Shown: positions 1 through 12,300 of the stretch, piece after piece | Layout: each line of letters opens with the position of its first letter | Numbering within the stretch: position 1 is the first letter of the stretch | Assembly (NCBI GenBank): GCA_001695595.3 | Contig: MBPM02000048.1 | Span: forward strand, 1 to 64,000 | DNA from: Plasmopara viticola | Taxonomy: Eukaryota; Oomycota; Peronosporomycetes; Peronosporales; Peronosporaceae | Direction: 5' to 3' | DNA length: 64,000 nucleotides | The notes under the pieces: generated by a model | The model's database searches: none | Told to the model about the DNA's origin: nothing | Seen by the model: the letters and a program-made list of their open reading frames with translations, nothing else | Position numbers and translations under genes: made by a program

Positions 1-659
1 TCAGCTGAACGCTTCTAAGTGAAACCTCATTTATGAAGAAATTACCTCCCATGAGGTATGCAAGGATGTGGATAGAAAAGAAGTGCCCGAGTCGTTAAGC
101 TATTTGTAGCCTATCTAGATCACTTATCAGCTCGAAGGGCGTTAAATACGCCTAATCACCTTAAATGTATGGCATAATGGCTGTCATTCTTCGCGGAATG
201 TAACTTTGGCGCTTTATAAATCGGGGACCAAGCGTGCTTGTCGACGCGATTCTGCGCAGCTTAGACGATAGATTGATTTTTAATTGCCAGTTTTAATCGC
301 TTGAGTACATTCGACACGCAAATCTGATGCCAAAAAAGAAATATAAGGGCAGCGATGCCAAAGCTAGGTGGCTAGCTTGATGACAGCGATCGCATATCTG
401 TTGCTAGAAATGAAAGAACGACAGTCTAATTTCTTTTTAGAATGAATCAGCATAAGATATCTGGGCCTTTTCTGTAAACGACGAAGACCTGAAGTACGAC
501 AAACTCTTGCAGGCACACATGTGCAGCGTTGTGGCAGTCACGGTATGTCTTTGCAAAGTCTGTCGGTATTGGTAAGTACATAAGCCTAAGCTTTGTCTTG
601 GGCTCGTGAAGTTCGTGCGGTGCATTAAACTCGCAAAGTTGTCCACACCGTATCGGTCA
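1..659. other. Gene-free left edge
   Basis: No reading frame here resembles a known protein. Short frames on both strands are broken by stops and have no recognisable motif. The stretch precedes the L2-like fragment and reads as degenerate intergenic DNA. Confidence 0.5.
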
Positions 660-877
660 TGTCGAAAAAAATCCTTTTTAACGAGTAGATTTCCCTTAAT
701 TTTTTTACCATAGGGTGCTAGAGATCGTCTACCACCACTGATTCTAACCCCACCCGCACCATCAGGTTGAACAATCGGTTTTTTTGCTACTCCTCGTACA
801 GATGGCCTTCGAATTAACCATCTCGATCGACCATCTTTGCCTAAGTTTATCGTTCTGTAATTGATGTTCGATAGCAC
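660..877 (-). pseudogene. Fragment similar to organellar/bacterial ribosomal protein L2 (rpl2)
   Basis: Read on the minus strand, this segment encodes the C-terminal core of a bacterial-type uL2. LSNINYRTINLGKDGRSRWL is followed by RRPSVRGVA and SGGRRSLAPYGKKIKGN, matching the order of the family's NLGKAGRSRWLGxRPxVRGVAMNP and SGGRxxxxPWGKxTKG blocks. The almost invariant HPHGGGEG loop, which lies at the peptidyl-transferase centre, is replaced by QPDGAGG. The N-terminal half of the protein is missing and the frame runs on into unrelated sequence. Oomycete mitochondria encode rpl2, so the simplest reading is an old mitochondrial transfer that has decayed. A relic of a nuclear organelle-targeted copy is the alternative. 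The family match is clear to the eye; the origin is inference. Confidence 0.6.
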
Positions 878-3369
878 ACCATCCTAAGCTATACAATATA
901 TAAACGCATGCTCCAGGCAGTACTGCAGGGATCAAGTAGCAAAATTGCTCGTTAATTTGAGATTAGAATTTTATAGTTTTTCGGACACTAAATTCCAAAT
1001 TGAAACCCGCGATTTACCGCTGTAACTCTTGGATAACGCTGTATCAAAAAATGTTTTACTTTTGAGAAGCTTATGATGTCAACAGCAGATCCTATTTAAT
1101 CAAATGTCTAGAAGAAATTTTCTAGTGTATGCTTAAAGAGATCTACGCACTATGTACACTGAGACGCCACAATTCTAAGCAGACCGATCATCAATCAAGT
1201 TTGCACTAAACAGTACGGGTCATACGTATGCGACCTGAGCGCATTAATACCAGCTCTTGCATAAATGACTACTTCAAGCATCAGAGGAAGATCGGAAATC
1301 CCTTCTACCAGGTCTTCGTTTATAATTACTTTCATTATTGCAAAAGAGTTGGCCAAACATTATCAGCAAGGCAAGATACGCGATTACAGCCCCTTAGGAT
1401 ATATAAATGAGCTACCAGATTTAATCGCAAGAAGTAATTCAAATGTCCCCACTGAGGGAGGTCTTTGCTTAAGTCTAATTTGGGTCCATTTTTTGAACAA
1501 GATAGAACACCATCGTATAAGGACTAAAGGAATATATCACTGTACTCCATTAATTCTCCAGAAACGATGCCAACGCACCCAACCTTTGATACCAGTCGTC
1601 TAAAACGCCTTTTCGATTCCAAGCGTTGCAAGCCTCGTGTATGTCCCGAGGTACCATCGTGCTCATAGTTGATGAGAAAGTGAGTGCACGTGGCCATACG
1701 GGTGAAATTACCTACCACAAGGCCATATTAGTCATGAGACTAAAACTCCAAGTAGTGCGCTTTAAACAGCGGTTCAACCTTGGAAACGGAAGCAATTTTT
1801 CGATGCAGCTTGAACATCGAGCTGAGACAAACGACGGTCGACCCGACCATAAAATCCAGGCTACCGAAACCCACACGCTGGGACTAAGCTGTCTCTAGCG
1901 CGGAATGCTGGCAGCTATCCGACCAAATTTGGAATCGGATTTCGAGCCACTCAATACACAATAGGGCTTTCTCGGTAAGTGAGGCGTCCAACCCAATCAA
2001 TTGTTACTCACACATTTTAATTTAAGCGGTCACACTTTTGCTCGTCCATTTAAGTGACCTATCTCCGGCTGCCTTACTTCAAATCGGGTTTGAATTAGGT
2101 ACCTTTCGGTCCCGAGTCGAGCTAATAACCAATTAAGCCACAAACTCTATTTCAAGCTAAACCGTAGAGCTTATTGAAGATGTAGTCATGAGGTTCTTGC
2201 ATTTTTTGAGGGTCTGTTTCTCCCGCAAGAGTTGCGACTTGACCGCCTAGATCAGCCCCGAGAGATAATCCAAATCGTTTACACTAATCGCACTTGCTAT
2301 TTTTTTCCAAAAGCAACGCTTTCTGCCATTCTCCGACCGCTAAAGCGAGCTTTGTTTTCATGTCAAGCATATTGTAGAACAGAGGCGCATTCACGGGTCC
2401 CGTAAGTTACAGTAAAATAGCGCGAATTTTTTTTTTTTGTTTTTGAAGCTGCTTGACCGGATCCGAATGACTGGATACAGACCTTTGTATTCTGCATTTG
2501 GAAGATACGGATGCCTCGTAGATGATCTGCATTCTTATAAACTACACGTTGGAGTCTGAAAGATCTGCAATCGAGCTTGTAGCGCTTAGCTTGACATTTT
2601 ATTAGAGCTGATAAATTTTTGAAAAATGCTGCTTTTAACCAAGCAATTCTTAATCTTAGATCATGTACGTGAAATAATTTCGAATAGATTGCTAAAGTTC
2701 TGAGCCAAAGTGCTATATCTGATCCCTTGATAGGCCTTATTACATATCATATTGTCTCACCATAACTTTTGATGAAATCAAAGTTAAATATCTTAGTAAA
2801 TCGAAAGGTCTCTATGGAATTGGGTGTTAATTAATGCTTTGAAATGAGTGTAATATGGGCTCATAATGCAGGTTCTGATTGTCGCTTTCTCCTTAAGCAT
2901 CTATACTTATAACGCTTGAGACACAAATATCATTTAATCCCGAACAAAATATGATAGGCTCATGGTTTTTTAATGGCTGTAAAATTGTTACTGAAATTGT
3001 GTGAGTCTCATTGCTAGTTGATTGGCAGATACTTTGGAGATTTGGTCAAATAACACCAGAAAACGAGTTCTCATGAATCAGTTTGCAAATATAATCATCT
3101 AAATTCTGGCCGATGGACCTTTTAGATTATAGTGACAGTTAGGCAGCATTAACCGCCAATGCTACTTAATATGTGCTTCTGATGATAAGTATTTCAATCG
3201 TGAAGCATATGCTATTCATTATTGCGAACAAATTGTTGATGTTTTCATAACATATTTTGAGGCATTAAAAAACGTTTTGTGATCGTTCCAATATTGATGT
3301 ATATCGCTTCGTGTCGATGCCTTCATCAGCATGTGCCATTTAACATATTGCTTTGATGTTTGTTATGCA
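878..3369. other. AT-rich gene-poor stretch
   Basis: Only short frames occur, the longest being about 112 codons at 1265-1603 on the plus strand. I cannot assign any of them to a family. A T-rich run lies near 2427-2440. Overlapping frames on both strands around 1230-1900 suggest heavily mutated transposon sequence, but no motif supports a specific class. Confidence 0.4.
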
Positions 3370-4490
3370 GTGAATGAAGACGTTCTAGGGTTTGTTTGCA
3401 ATGCAATTGTTGGTGGTCGTGTTATGACTCGAAACAAAGAGAAACTTTATATGAGTACACGCTTGCAAATTTTGATGTTGTATCTCTTTATTCATCAGAA
3501 AGTCTAAACTCGATGGATACATTTAATTGAAACCTGAATGGTGATTGACTACAATTCCAAATGGTGCTTATTGCTATATTGCTCGCGTAAGCTTGAGTCA
3601 ATTGGTAAGAATGGACATTTCATTGTTTAAGTTTTATAAAAATGAAGCTGGAATTATCACAAATGAAAACATTGACAAGGCAATGATTACTGGAAAAACA
3701 AGCGCTTGAAAATACTATTGAGAATAAAGACGTTAACTACAATTATGGAAGCTGTTTATTGGAATGCAGGGTTGTATAATCGAAATCTAATGACAGCCGG
3801 ACTACTATTTGGGGAGCTAATGAAATTGAAAGAAGAAGGCAATACACTCTAAAAGCCATTTGTTAAGCAAAAAGCTTTGGTTGGTGATGACACAAGAATC
3901 TTTGTTATGGTTATCAAAATACAATACCTAGAACACCATTTACAGACGATTTAGCAATTTTTGAAGAGCAGTAAGCATTATCAGATCATCTCAGCCCATC
4001 TTATTTCGGGGTACAAGTAATGAATAGCAGTAATTATATACTGTGAACGAGAGATATGTTAAGCAGAGAATGTTGATGATACCAGGGCACGGACTCTATG
4101 CACATCGATTACTAGGATGTGAGTAGATTTGCAGATGCTTTTAAAAAGAAGAACAACAAAGAGTTGATTGGTAAGCAAATGGGACAACTTCGATTTAGTA
4201 AAATCAGAAAGTGATAGCTATGTTTAAGATTTTGGTAAGAAGAATTATTGGGATGTATTTACTTGCGATACTAATGATGTAGAAGGAATGCATATTGTAT
4301 AAAAGGTAATCCTAGTAAATTGCTTGAGAAAAAGCTTATGATATCTATATGGAACTCTGTAATGGCGAGGTATTAGAAATTGATTAAAGTGAGGAATTTT
4401 TATTAAAAAAGTATACAGCTCGACGTGTAACTACGAGTTTAGATTCCAACCGAAAATTCTCATTCAAAGAGTATAGTTTGGAATATTTAC
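3370..4490 (+). pseudogene. Broken protein-primed DNA polymerase B
   Basis: Several separate blocks appear in the order expected for protein-primed PolB of Polintons and related viruses or plasmids. They are: a GGRVMTRNKEK segment before a decayed DxxSLYPS-type motif near 3400-3500; a block near 3740-3850 matching the yYWNxG...LFxxLxxLKxEGN region; the YxDTDS catalytic motif C degraded to YQGTDSMHI near 4080-4120; and FADAFKKKNNKELIGKQMG about 40 bases later, matching the conserved stretch after motif C. The blocks are split across frames with many in-frame stops, so no functional enzyme is made. The block order and motif C make the family assignment fairly firm. Polinton rather than linear-plasmid origin rests on the adjacent integrase. 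Confidence 0.6.
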
Positions 4491-5350
4491 CTTCTCAGCT
4501 CTATTTCAATGCAAAGACAGGATCCATAGGAGCAATTAAGTATACAAAATGCAAAAGCATTTGAAGAAGTAGATAATAATGCCATTCAAAGAATAGTGTC
4601 TGACGCAAATTAACATCCAACAACATTTTACTCTGAAGAAAAAGTACCTCGAAATCAATATCACTAGCAATAATTCTAGCAATTGGCAAATGTATCTCGC
4701 ATTTTGGCAAAATCAACCTATGCTGATAGCAATTAATGTCAAGGGCCGCATTCAATACGCTAAATAATGAAAAAACAAGCATCTACGGTGCAAAAAGCTA
4801 TAAACCAATTCGTAATAAAACATAAAATGTCAGCATTGTTGTCGAAACATGGATCTGATTTCACGAATAATGTAATTTAGTTTTCTTTAATATAATCCAA
4901 AATGCCTCGCTTATTATTTTCAGGAGATCATTCAATGCTCGAAAGATAGATTGTTTATTTTTCGAAACAATAAAGGTGAGACTAACACAGATTGAAGACA
5001 TTATTAGTTCTAAGAAGCTCACGCAGAATGTTTTAAAGAACGCAATCTCAATCTACAACAATCGGACCTACTCATCAACAAAAGTAATACTAAATAAAAA
5101 GGAAGGGAGGGCTTATTTTCTGGAAACTGAACACGATGAAGGGTTTGTTAAGCAATTAAAAAAAAATTCCCAATTGGACCCATTGTGAGATACCAAAAAC
5201 TGCGTTTGCTAAAAATAAGATGCCAAATTTTCAAAATTTGATCCCAATTTATTTTTAACCCAAAGCCGTGTATGAAGTCAAAATTATGAATTGCGTATTC
5301 GATCAAAAATAACGATTAAAATATACAAATCAGTCAATGATTTGAAAAAA
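4491..5350 (+). pseudogene. Broken retroviral-type integrase (Polinton class)
   Basis: This region lies directly after the PolB relic on the same strand. An N-terminal piece near 4494-4530 (SQLYFNAKTGSIGAIK) resembles the start of Polinton integrases. A KHGSDFTNN block near 4850 corresponds to the core-domain DNGSEF motif carrying the second catalytic aspartate, here mutated. The frame at 4976-5188 gives the C-terminal part of the core, with the AISIYNNRTYSST segment typical of the YNxxxHxS region. A degraded chromo/SH3-like tail follows. Stops and frameshifts interrupt every block. The protein would join element DNA to the host chromosome; this copy is dead. Confidence 0.6.
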
Positions 5351-7139
5351 GTAAAAATAACGCACCAACTAATGATGAAAGAGAGGTCGAAAAGAATAAA
5401 CATTAGACACGAAAGAATGGCAAGCACAAATAACTAGTGAACTGAAAAGGATACGCTGTTAGTAAAAAACTTGGAAGCCAAAATACAACAACAGATTAAT
5501 TACCAAAAACGCGTTGTCAAATTTAAAGAAATTATACTCTAAATCCAGAAAAGTAACATCAATAGTATAAGTATGACTCGTACGTACATCTTGAAAAAAG
5601 ACACGCAAGGCATTAGAGAAGCAGAAAAGGTGATTACAGAACTTAACACCATAATGCCATCCAAGTAAAAAATATAGGAAGGAACTATTTACAATCCACA
5701 AGAAAAATAAAATACTGGCTGAGGAAAAAAAAATCAAAATTTAAACAATTAGTTAACACGATAGACGACATCAAACAGCAATCGAGTCAGAGTAATCTTT
5801 ATATGAAATCCAAAATCGGATCGTTGATATATGATACAAATCTCGCCCAAAAAAGGAATTCAATGCCTGTGTGCCTAAATTGAAAAAAATAGGAAGCTAC
5901 TCTATGAAAAAAATTACCTGCGTCAACCCTACACAGTGGCTATTTGTGATTTAAGTCGATCTAAAGTTTTTGCCTGTTGTACGCATAAAGCGTAGTTTTG
6001 TCATCTTCACTTTTATTTCAGGCGTATTCTTTTTCAGACCTCACCACCAGTAGGATATTTACCTTACCTCGACCATCGTTAATCAAAACAGACTGCCCAT
6101 TATAGGCCCCAACAGCGTAAGCGCCATACCCGATTCCAGTTGTCCAACTCCAGGCCAAACGTTTTCTTATAGTCAAGGCTATGCTTTTTTATCAACCAGG
6201 ACCAGACAGAAGATCCTTACATATTGTCCAGGTAACGTTTCAGAGTTCCATCACAAATGCAAAATTGAGTTTCAATACCACGCTTTTTAGCTGATTGATC
6301 TTTTCATAATTTTCGAGATGTACAAAGATTTAAGCCGACCCGCCTTCGGTTTAAGCTGACGTTAAGTACTAGGCTTATCTACAGCTGCTTTTTTCAGTCG
6401 TGTTGAGTGATATCAAGTGTTATTTGTTTGTACACCATTGTTTGTTGTGTTATTTGAATTCGTGAAATCATGAAGATGCTTCGATGTATCTTACAGGAAG
6501 CAAATTAATGATTAAATTAATTCTTACTCTTATATCAGCATACACTTTACATTATACGCTATAAACCTACAACACAAATGTCTCTGAACTTTATCTCTTA
6601 AGGATTATGTTTGAGCACCGATTCGACCTCCTGCTACAGTTTTTATTTTCATCGGAGTAGCCTCGTAGCCCTGCAGGTGAGCAATATTCTCTTTTACGAC
6701 AAGACTGTTTTACTAAGCGTTCCTTGTTCATGTAAGCAGCTGATTAGATACTGTTTTCCCTAAAATTAGGATTCCGCATTTTTAGAAATCCTAAATTTAA
6801 TTAAACACAATAAAACAGCTCGTCAAATCAATTACTTTCCAAACGACGATCATCATTACCCAAATTTCGAGCTCCCTGAAGGTTGTAAAATTCATATTTT
6901 AAAACACCTCGAAGTTCCTTTTTACTAACCATACCTAAAACGCTCATGAAGTCAATTAAGAGAGCCCTTAAAATTGTTTTAGATAACAGATTTGAGTGTA
7001 ATATCCTTGGATACATGTCGTTCTCCAGCTATGTCCGCAAGATAGAAATGGCTCCGAGCCAGTCAGTGTTTTAATCTTCGCGACTTTAATTTGATGAACT
7101 GAATTTCTTCTGTTTCTTACTCATGATTGCTGCATATAC

Positions 7140-7860
7140 ACCAAATTTATCTATTTTCTAACCGGCCCTCCAAGAAATGCCCTCTCCCTCGCTAACCAAG
7201 GGTTGTCATTGTATAATTTGATAAGATTATCTTTCACTGGATTGTTACCATTTGACATTTGGACCGACTGGTTAGATGTTGTTAGGACTGTTTGCAAGTG
7301 AATTATAATCAGGATTTTTGTATATCGGTGATTGATTGAGATGAATTTTGTCTCAAAAATTTGATGCACATATCCAGCGTCGACTCTCATGAAACTTTTT
7401 TGTTCGTTTCCGCTCGATCAACATAGAAATTTTTCAATTTTTCGTCTAGTAATTTTACCCGGTAACCTCCATTTGCTGGAATATAGCCACCTTGTTGGTT
7501 TCTTCCCTTCTTGTATGATATCGGTCTCCTAGTGCCTTCTGGAAAGGTATTGTTAAATGGTCGAGTATTATATTTTGGGTCTAAATGTTATGCCCATCCA
7601 AATATCGCGAAGCACTTTGTATGCTCCAGACTCAATCTTGAATCCAAAACGATGCGACGAGCCAACGCCGGTATCTTTTTTCTCAAAGTCAATAAGATTC
7701 AATTTTTTACCATACATAACTTGCTTGCGTTTATACATCAAATGCTTTGCCGTCCGTTTCTATACATAAGTTGTGAGCTGAAGTATAAAAATGATCTTTC
7801 TTTTGATCAAAGTTTGATTGATGGTGCATTGAACAATTATTCTGTATAGAGCCTTTTTCA
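7140..7860 (-). pseudogene. Unidentified decayed coding region, possibly part of the same element
   Basis: Minus-strand reading gives protein-like blocks in alternating frames, such as GGYIPANGGYRVKLLDEKL and LIDFEKKDTGVGSSHRFGF, separated by stops and frame changes. The plus-strand frame at 7511-7849 is its shadow. I do not recognise the family. Position beside the PolB and integrase relics suggests an element gene, but nothing in the sequence proves it. Confidence 0.3.
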
Positions 7861-8427
7861 TCGTTCCCTTCAGCTTAAGTTCCAAAGCTATACGTAATTA
7901 GCGAATCGTTATCACTCAACTAATCTTTTTCATTTACAATGTCCTTTGAGATCGTATTGATTGTCCATTGTTGTCGTTTGCGGTGCTACCTGCTTGTCAT
8001 AAAAGGTGTTGTTAGTATTCCATCGTTGTCATTATTGGAGCTATTTGCATCCCGATTGTTGCCATTGATGGAGATGCTTGTAAGTCTGCTGACGCCATAG
8101 TTGACATTATATTCCTAGGCAACTGTCGAAGTGTCGAACTATCAATAGTCTAAAGTAGATCAGTAGCTCATTTCGTTAGTTTGCATCGGATATCTTTTAT
8201 GCGTGCTAGTTGAAGCTACTCGCGTTTTGCTTCAGCAGGTTGCTTCAACTTATTTTTTCGATCGCGGACACTTCTGAAACTTGGAAACGTTATCGAGTGT
8301 ATATAACTTTACAATTATTGTTATCAAATAGAAAATGGAATCTTTAAAATTAACATGATTAGAGTATTGATCAACAATACTCAGAGTAATGTTGCTGTGT
8401 GGTCCATCCTTGATCGAGAGTCATTGT

Positions 8428-8769
8428 TTACGAAGGCTGAATTATATTTAAAAGACCAATAGCTGTTGCTTGAGGACAAAACGATGTCATACTATTAGGT
8501 GGTATTCTAATCCGATTGTTGAGACAAATACGAATTAAATGCCTGCTGACGGAATTGTCTTGTGAAGAGATGCTAAAAAAAGACCTGAATTGTTGTTTGA
8601 ATGCTCGATGGTACGTTGCTGAACTGAATCCAATCAAATTTGAAAATCCGTTGTTTGTGGTTGGTAATACGGTTCCGATTAATGAGTGGTAAGTCGCCGC
8701 TGTTGCAACTGAGACGCCGAAGATGTTGTGGCTGTATAAACTTTCATAGATGTTAATTGAGAGTTGCAA
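8428..8769 (-). pseudogene. Unidentified decayed frame
   Basis: A minus-strand frame of about 113 codons is rich in Ser, Thr and Ile and flanked by stops. The plus strand is also partly open. No domain was recognised. It lies in the AT-rich zone before PRP8 and could be a remnant of the Polinton-like element or of another transposon. Confidence 0.25.
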
Positions 8770-9378
8770 ACCTGCAGGCTCGACAGAGCAATTTCCTGAT
8801 AGTTGAAAAATACAGTTGTTCCGGTGAACTTTAAACTAAATGTATTATATAAGCCATTGGGAAGATATGATAGTGCTTGTCACGTAACTTTTTGAACACG
8901 CAAACACTGCCACATCCAATTGGACCATTCAAATCGCAAATATATTTTTCAAGATATTTCAACCTCCGTAAGATTACACTGGGTGAATCAAAGAGAAGCG
9001 ACTAAATTTGACGCAAAAGGTAATTCGACGTTTGATTTTGAGTTTACACGCAGAAAAGAAGGCTATTTTTGAAGCTGAAACGCAATTAAAAAGTGTCGTT
9101 TCTAATTGGAATGACCAGATTGCTTGACGTACTAGTCGTGTAATACTTGGGTCTCGGATCTTCACCGTACGTCAGACCATATGGCTAGTGCAAAAAATTA
9201 TACAACAATGTGCATGTCAGTGTTTTCTACAAATTGTATCACATTCTGGTGAAATTTTTGCCTATAAAATTGCTTTGCCACATGATATCCTTGATAGAAG
9301 CATAACGATCCAAAGTATTCTATACGCTAGACTACCGCGTCCGCGTGCCACTCATACAAAAGCATTTCCGCATCCAGC

Positions 9379-12300
9379 ATGCCGCTGCCCGGAGCCACTG
9401 ACGTGGACATGACGGGCGCCGCGCCCTTGCCCAACGGCTATGCCAACGGTAGTCATGTGTATACGACCCCGTCTTCGGCCGTCCTATCGCCAGAGGAAAG
9501 GCTCAAGATGCTTGACGAGCGCAGCCGTCGGTGGAACAAGATGAACGCCAGACGCTATGGCGAGAAACGCAAGTTTGGGTTCGTAGAGAGTGTCAAGGAT
9601 GACATGCCGCCTGAGCATGTGCGCAAGATTGTGAAAGACCACGGAGATATGAGCAGTAAGAAGTTTCGCCACGATAAGCGCGTCTACTTAGGTGCGTTGA
9701 AGTACGTCCCCCACGCGATTTTTAAGCTACTAGAGAACATGCCTATGCCATGGGAACAGGTCAAAGACGTCAAAGTATTGTACCACGTGACGGGGGCCAT
9801 CACGTTTGTGAATGAAATTCCGTGGGTGATTGAACCCGTGTACATTGCTCAATGGGGGACCATGTGGATCATGATGCGTCGTGAAAAGCGCGACCGCCGC
9901 CACTTTAAGCGCATGCGCTTTCCACCTTTTGACGATGAAGAACCACCACTGGATTATGGCGACAATATCCTCGATATTGAGCCTTCAGAAAGCATTACCA
10001 TGGAGCTTGACGAAGAAGACGATGAAGCAGTGATTGAGTGGCTCTACGACTCGAAACCTCTTGTAGACTCGAAGTTTGTGAATGGATCGAGCTACCGCAA
10101 GTGGCGTCTACCAGTGCCAATCATGGCAAACCTGCATCGGCTCGCGGGCCAATTAATGAGCGACTTGATTGACCCGAATTATGAGTATCTCTTTGATAAA
10201 CAATCGTTTTTTACCGCCAAGGCCCTGAATGTGGCAATTCCTGGGGGTCCTAAATTTGAGCCATTGTACCGTGATTTGGATGAAGACGACGAAGATTGGA
10301 ACGAATTTAATGACGTGAACAAGATCATTATTCGCCATCAAATTCGCACAGAGTACAAGGTGGCGTTTCCATTTCTATACAACAATCGACCTCGTTCAGT
10401 GTACATTCAGCCGTACCATACGCCTGTGCTTTGTTACATCAAAGCTGAGGATCCAGACCTCCCAGCGTTTTATTTCGACCCGATTGTGAACCCAATCTCG
10501 CACTTTCGAGTGAATCGTGCGGGAAAAGGTGAAGAAGCGGAAGAAGATGAGGAAGACGATGAGTTTCAGTTGCCGATGGGGTTTGACCCACTCTTAACGG
10601 ACGATCCACTGTATACTTCCGATACAGCAAATGGCATTGCTTTGTACTGGGCCCCACGACCATTTAATCTACGCACAGGTCGTACGCGCCGTGCGATTGA
10701 CGTACCTCTGGTTAACAAATGGTTCCAAGAACACTGTCCTCAAGGCCAGCCTGTAAAAGTGCGTGTCAGCTACCAAAAGCTATTAAAATGTTGGGTTTTG
10801 AACTCGCTGCACCATCATCCGCCAAAAGCGCTGAACAAGAAATATTTGTTCAAGTCACTCAAGTCGACCAAGTTTTTCCAGAGTACCGAGTTGGACTGGG
10901 TGGAAGCAGGTTTGCAAGTCTGTCGTCAAGGATACAATATGCTGAATTTACTGATTCACCGCAAGAATTTGAATTATCTCCACTTGGATTACAATTTTAA
11001 TCTCAAACCGATCAAAACGCTCACGACAAAGGAACGTAAAAAGTCGCGATTTGGCAATGCTTTTCACTTGACGCGAGAAATTTTGCGTTTGACAAAGCTC
11101 ATTGTGGACGCACACGTGCAATATCGCTTGGGCAATGTCGACGCGTTTCAGCTGGCAGACGGACTGCAGTATATCTTTGCCCACGTTGGTCAATTAACGG
11201 GTATGTATCGGTATAAGTACCGTCTCATGCGTCAGGTGCGCATGTGCAAAGACTTGAAGCACTTAATTTATTATCGATTCAACACTGGACCGGTAGGAAA
11301 AGGACCTGGTTGTGGTTTTTGGGCGCCTGGGTGGCGCGTATGGCTCTTCTTCTTGCGAGGGATTGTGCCGCTGCTGGAGCGATGGCTCGGAAACTTGTTG
11401 GCTCGTCAGTTTGAAGGTCGTCACTCAAAGGGCATAGCGAAGACTGTCACAAAGCAGCGCGTGGAGAGTCACTTCGATCTCGAGCTGCGTGCAGCCGTGA
11501 TGCACGACATTTTAGATATGATGCCGGAAGGGGTCAAGGTAAACAAGTCTCGGACAATTATGTCGCATCTAAGTGAAGCATGGCGCTGGTATGTAATTGC
11601 TGAGTTTGCGTGATGTGCTACCTCTAACATTTATCTTGTGTATCTAGTTGGAAAGCGAATATTCCTTGGAAGGTGCCAGGCTTACCCGCTCCAATCGAAA
11701 ACATGATTCTGCGGTATGTCAAGTCCAAGGCAGACTGGTGGACTAATGTAGCTCACTACAACCGTGAGCGTATTAAACGCGGTGCGACTGTTGACAAGAC
11801 CGTTTGTAAGAAGAATCTTGGCCGTTTAACGCGATTGTGGCTGAAGGCGGAGCAAGAGCGTCAGCACAATTATCTCAAAGATGGCCCGTACGTGTCGGCT
11901 GAGGAAGCTGTCGCGGTCTACACAACCACAGTGCATTGGCTGGAAAGCCGCAAATTTGCGCCCATTCCATTTCCTCCACTGTCGTACAAGCACGACACGA
12001 AGCTTCTCATCCTAGCTCTTGAACGGCTAAAGGAAAACTATTCTGTCAACAACCGGTTAAATCAAACTGATCGCGAGGAGCTTGGGTTGATTGAACAAGC
12101 CTACGATAATCCTCACGAGGCTTTATCGCGTATCAAACGGCACTTGCTTACCCAGCGCGCCTTCAAGGAACTTCACATTGAGTTTATGGACATGTACAGC
12201 CACCTAGTCCCAGTGTACCACATCGAACCGCTAGAGAAAATTACTGACGCTTACCTAGATCAGTATTTGTGGTATGAAGCTGACAAACGCCACTTGTTTC

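Larger units (their letters stand above)
3370..9170. mobile_element. Decayed Polinton/Maverick-like element (approximate extent)
   Basis: A protein-primed family B DNA polymerase relic is followed on the same strand by a retroviral-type integrase relic. That pair is the hallmark of Polinton/Maverick elements. Both are riddled with stops and frameshifts. Downstream, to about 9.17 kb, are further AT-rich broken frames, mostly readable on the minus strand (7140-7860 and 8428-8769), that may be remains of other element genes such as capsid genes; I could not identify these. Terminal inverted repeats and a target duplication were not found by eye, so the ends are guesses. The right part could belong to a different element. 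Confidence 0.45.
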
